Origin: Butyrivibrio sp. NC3005
GTDB lineage: Bacteria; Bacillota; Clostridia; Lachnospirales; Lachnospiraceae
Direction of reading: 5' to 3'
Length of the DNA stretch: 64,000 bases
NCBI RefSeq assembly: GCF_000424545.1
Contig: NZ_AUKC01000007.1
Span: 62,001 to 126,000, forward strand
Of this stretch, positions 63,076-64,000 are shown in pieces. The notes under the pieces are model-generated. The model did not search any database. It was not told the DNA's origin and saw only the letters and a list, made by a program, of their open reading frames with translations. Within the stretch, counting starts at the first letter, position 1. Each line of letters opens with the position of its first letter. Both the position numbers and the translations under genes were made by a program.

Positions 63076-64000
63076 ATGAATATGCTTTCACCTGGGAGAA
63101 AGATCACTTCTCTTGTATGTTTAATTGCGGGTGCTGTCTCAATGGTAGCTGCACTTGTAATGGACTTTTCAAATTCAGAAAATGCGGCACGAGGCCCACT
63201 TCTTATAATCGGAGCGCTACTAATAATAGCTGGATTATACTTTTTTCCAACATTAAAGCACCATAGAACAATTATTAATGTATTGTTCTTGTTTCCGCTT
63301 TTGTTTACTTTTGCTGTTACAGTTATCATTCCTTTGTTCTTAGGTTTGTTTTACTCATTTACAGACTGGAACGGAATACAGATGACAAAATTTGTAGGCT
63401 TTGAAAACTATATTAAGATGTTTAAACAGCCTTCATTTATATGGTCAATACTTATAACTGCATTATTTGTTATTTTCAATATGATTCTGGTTAACCTTGT
63501 AGGATTTTTGCTTGCACTTCTTTGTACATCCAAGATTAAAGGTGTTGCATTCTTTAGAGCATCATATTTCCTTCCTAACCTCATTGGTGGTATTGTACTT
63601 GGTTATATATGGCAGTTTATTTTTGCAAATGTACTCACAAAGCTTTTGAATCAGCAGTATTCATGGCTTGCTGAAACCGGAACAGCATTTCTTGCTATCA
63701 TTATTGTTTATGTATGGCAGTATGCAGGTTATATTATGCTTATCTACATTACAGGACTTACACAGGTTCCTGGCGATGTAATTGAAGCTGCATCTATTGA
63801 TGGTGCAAATGGTTCCCAGATGCTTTTCCTTATCAAGATACCTATGATTGCATCAACATTTACAATATGTACATTCCTTACTCTTACATCTGCGTTTAAG
63901 CAGTTCGATGTAAACCTTGCTCTTACAAAAGGTAAAGGCTCATTGGATTTCATGGATACATATTTGTCAAATGGAACAGAAATGCTTGCTCTTAACATTT
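63076..64000 (+). CDS. Sugar ABC importer permease (MalF/UgpA type), cut by the window end
   Basis: The frame is open to 64000; at least 308 residues are seen. The first about 65 residues hold two extra hydrophobic segments (SLVCLIAGAVSMVAALVM; PLLIIGALLIIAGLYFF) before the usual MalF-like core (LLFTFAVTVIIPLFLGLFYSF, DWNGIQ, FVGFENYIKMF). The cytoplasmic EAA loop is EAASIDGANGSQMLFLIKIPMI. The ATG at 63076 follows GGAGG (63063-63067). In-frame ATGs at 63061 and 63082 are alternatives. It should pair with a MalG-like permease beyond the window. Confidence 0.88.
   Translation, partial: MNMLSPGRKITSLVCLIAGAVSMVAALVMDFSNSENAARGPLLIIGALLIIAGLYFFPTLKHHRTIINVLFLFPLLFTFAVTVIIPLFLGLFYSFTDWNGIQMTKFVGFENYIKMFKQPSFIWSILITALFVIFNMILVNLVGFLLALLCTSKIKGVAFFRASYFLPNLIGGIVLGYIWQFIFANVLTKLLNQQYSWLAETGTAFLAIIIVYVWQYAGYIMLIYITGLTQVPGDVIEAASIDGANGSQMLFLIKIPMIASTFTICTFLTLTSAFKQFDVNLALTKGKGSLDFMDTYLSNGTEMLALNI

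Noticed and set aside
1-64000. tRNA, rRNA, CRISPR arrays, phage or insertion-sequence genes
   Set aside because: Looked for by eye on both strands; none could be supported.

Overview
The window looks like a low-GC, motile, Gram-positive member of the Lachnospiraceae, most like Butyrivibrio or Pseudobutyrivibrio. The reasons are the flgK-flgL-fliW-csrA order, strong GGAGG ribosome binding sites, an AT-rich base composition, an ABC-exported cell-surface polysaccharide locus with a LytR-CpsA-Psr ligase, and a LacI-controlled GH13 sugar operon. The genus is inferred from gene content; no search could be run. No tRNA, rRNA, CRISPR array or transposase gene was seen.

Layout. (1) 1-5.7 kb: the end of a flagellar hook-junction operon (two tandem FlgK proteins, an oversized FlgL, FliW, CsrA). 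It is interrupted between flgL and fliW by about 500 bp of structured non-coding repeats. (2) 5.8-9.4 kb: UDP-galactopyranose mutase, then, on the minus strand, a FliD-like protein whose leader carries a near-consensus CsrA hairpin, and a divergent phosphoribosyltransferase. (3) 9.5-25.9 kb: a mosaic surface-glycan region. It holds glycosyltransferases, an epimerase, large membrane proteins, an XRE regulator, a ThDP enzyme next to CDP-glucose 4,6-dehydratase, a flippase with a likely frameshift in a poly-A tract, a membrane protein split by an in-frame TAG, an SGNH-like protein and a pair of overlapping half-size DMT transporters. (4) 26-48.8 kb: a GH25 lysozyme with Ig-like domains, then a polysaccharide locus of the ABC-transporter type. 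That locus has rfbA, Wzm, a Wzt with a C-terminal carbohydrate-binding domain, a methyltransferase-kinase fusion like the WbdD chain terminator, five GT2 enzymes, phosphoglucomutase, a priming phosphoglycosyltransferase and an LCP ligase. (5) 48.8-57.2 kb: housekeeping and envelope genes (small alarmone synthetase, coiled-coil membrane protein, flavin reductase, LysM-G5-M23 peptidase, murA, acyltransferase, HD-GYP). (6) 57.3-64 kb: a LacI regulator divergent from an operon of P-loop kinase, GH13_18 phosphorylase and ABC sugar importer, cut by the window edge.

How the parts work together. Activated sugars (UDP-Galf, dTDP-glucose, CDP-4-keto-6-deoxyglucose) would feed two assembly routes, one flippase-like and one Wzm/Wzt-like. 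FliW/CsrA probably control flagellar messages post-transcriptionally, and the FliD-like leader at 8.5 kb is a candidate target. The most unusual content is non-coding. Two repeat families (R1 at 4199-4482 and 9505-9705; R2 at 4481-4606 and, inverted, 21724-21849) keep their stems paired while the bases change between copies, which is what a structured RNA would show.
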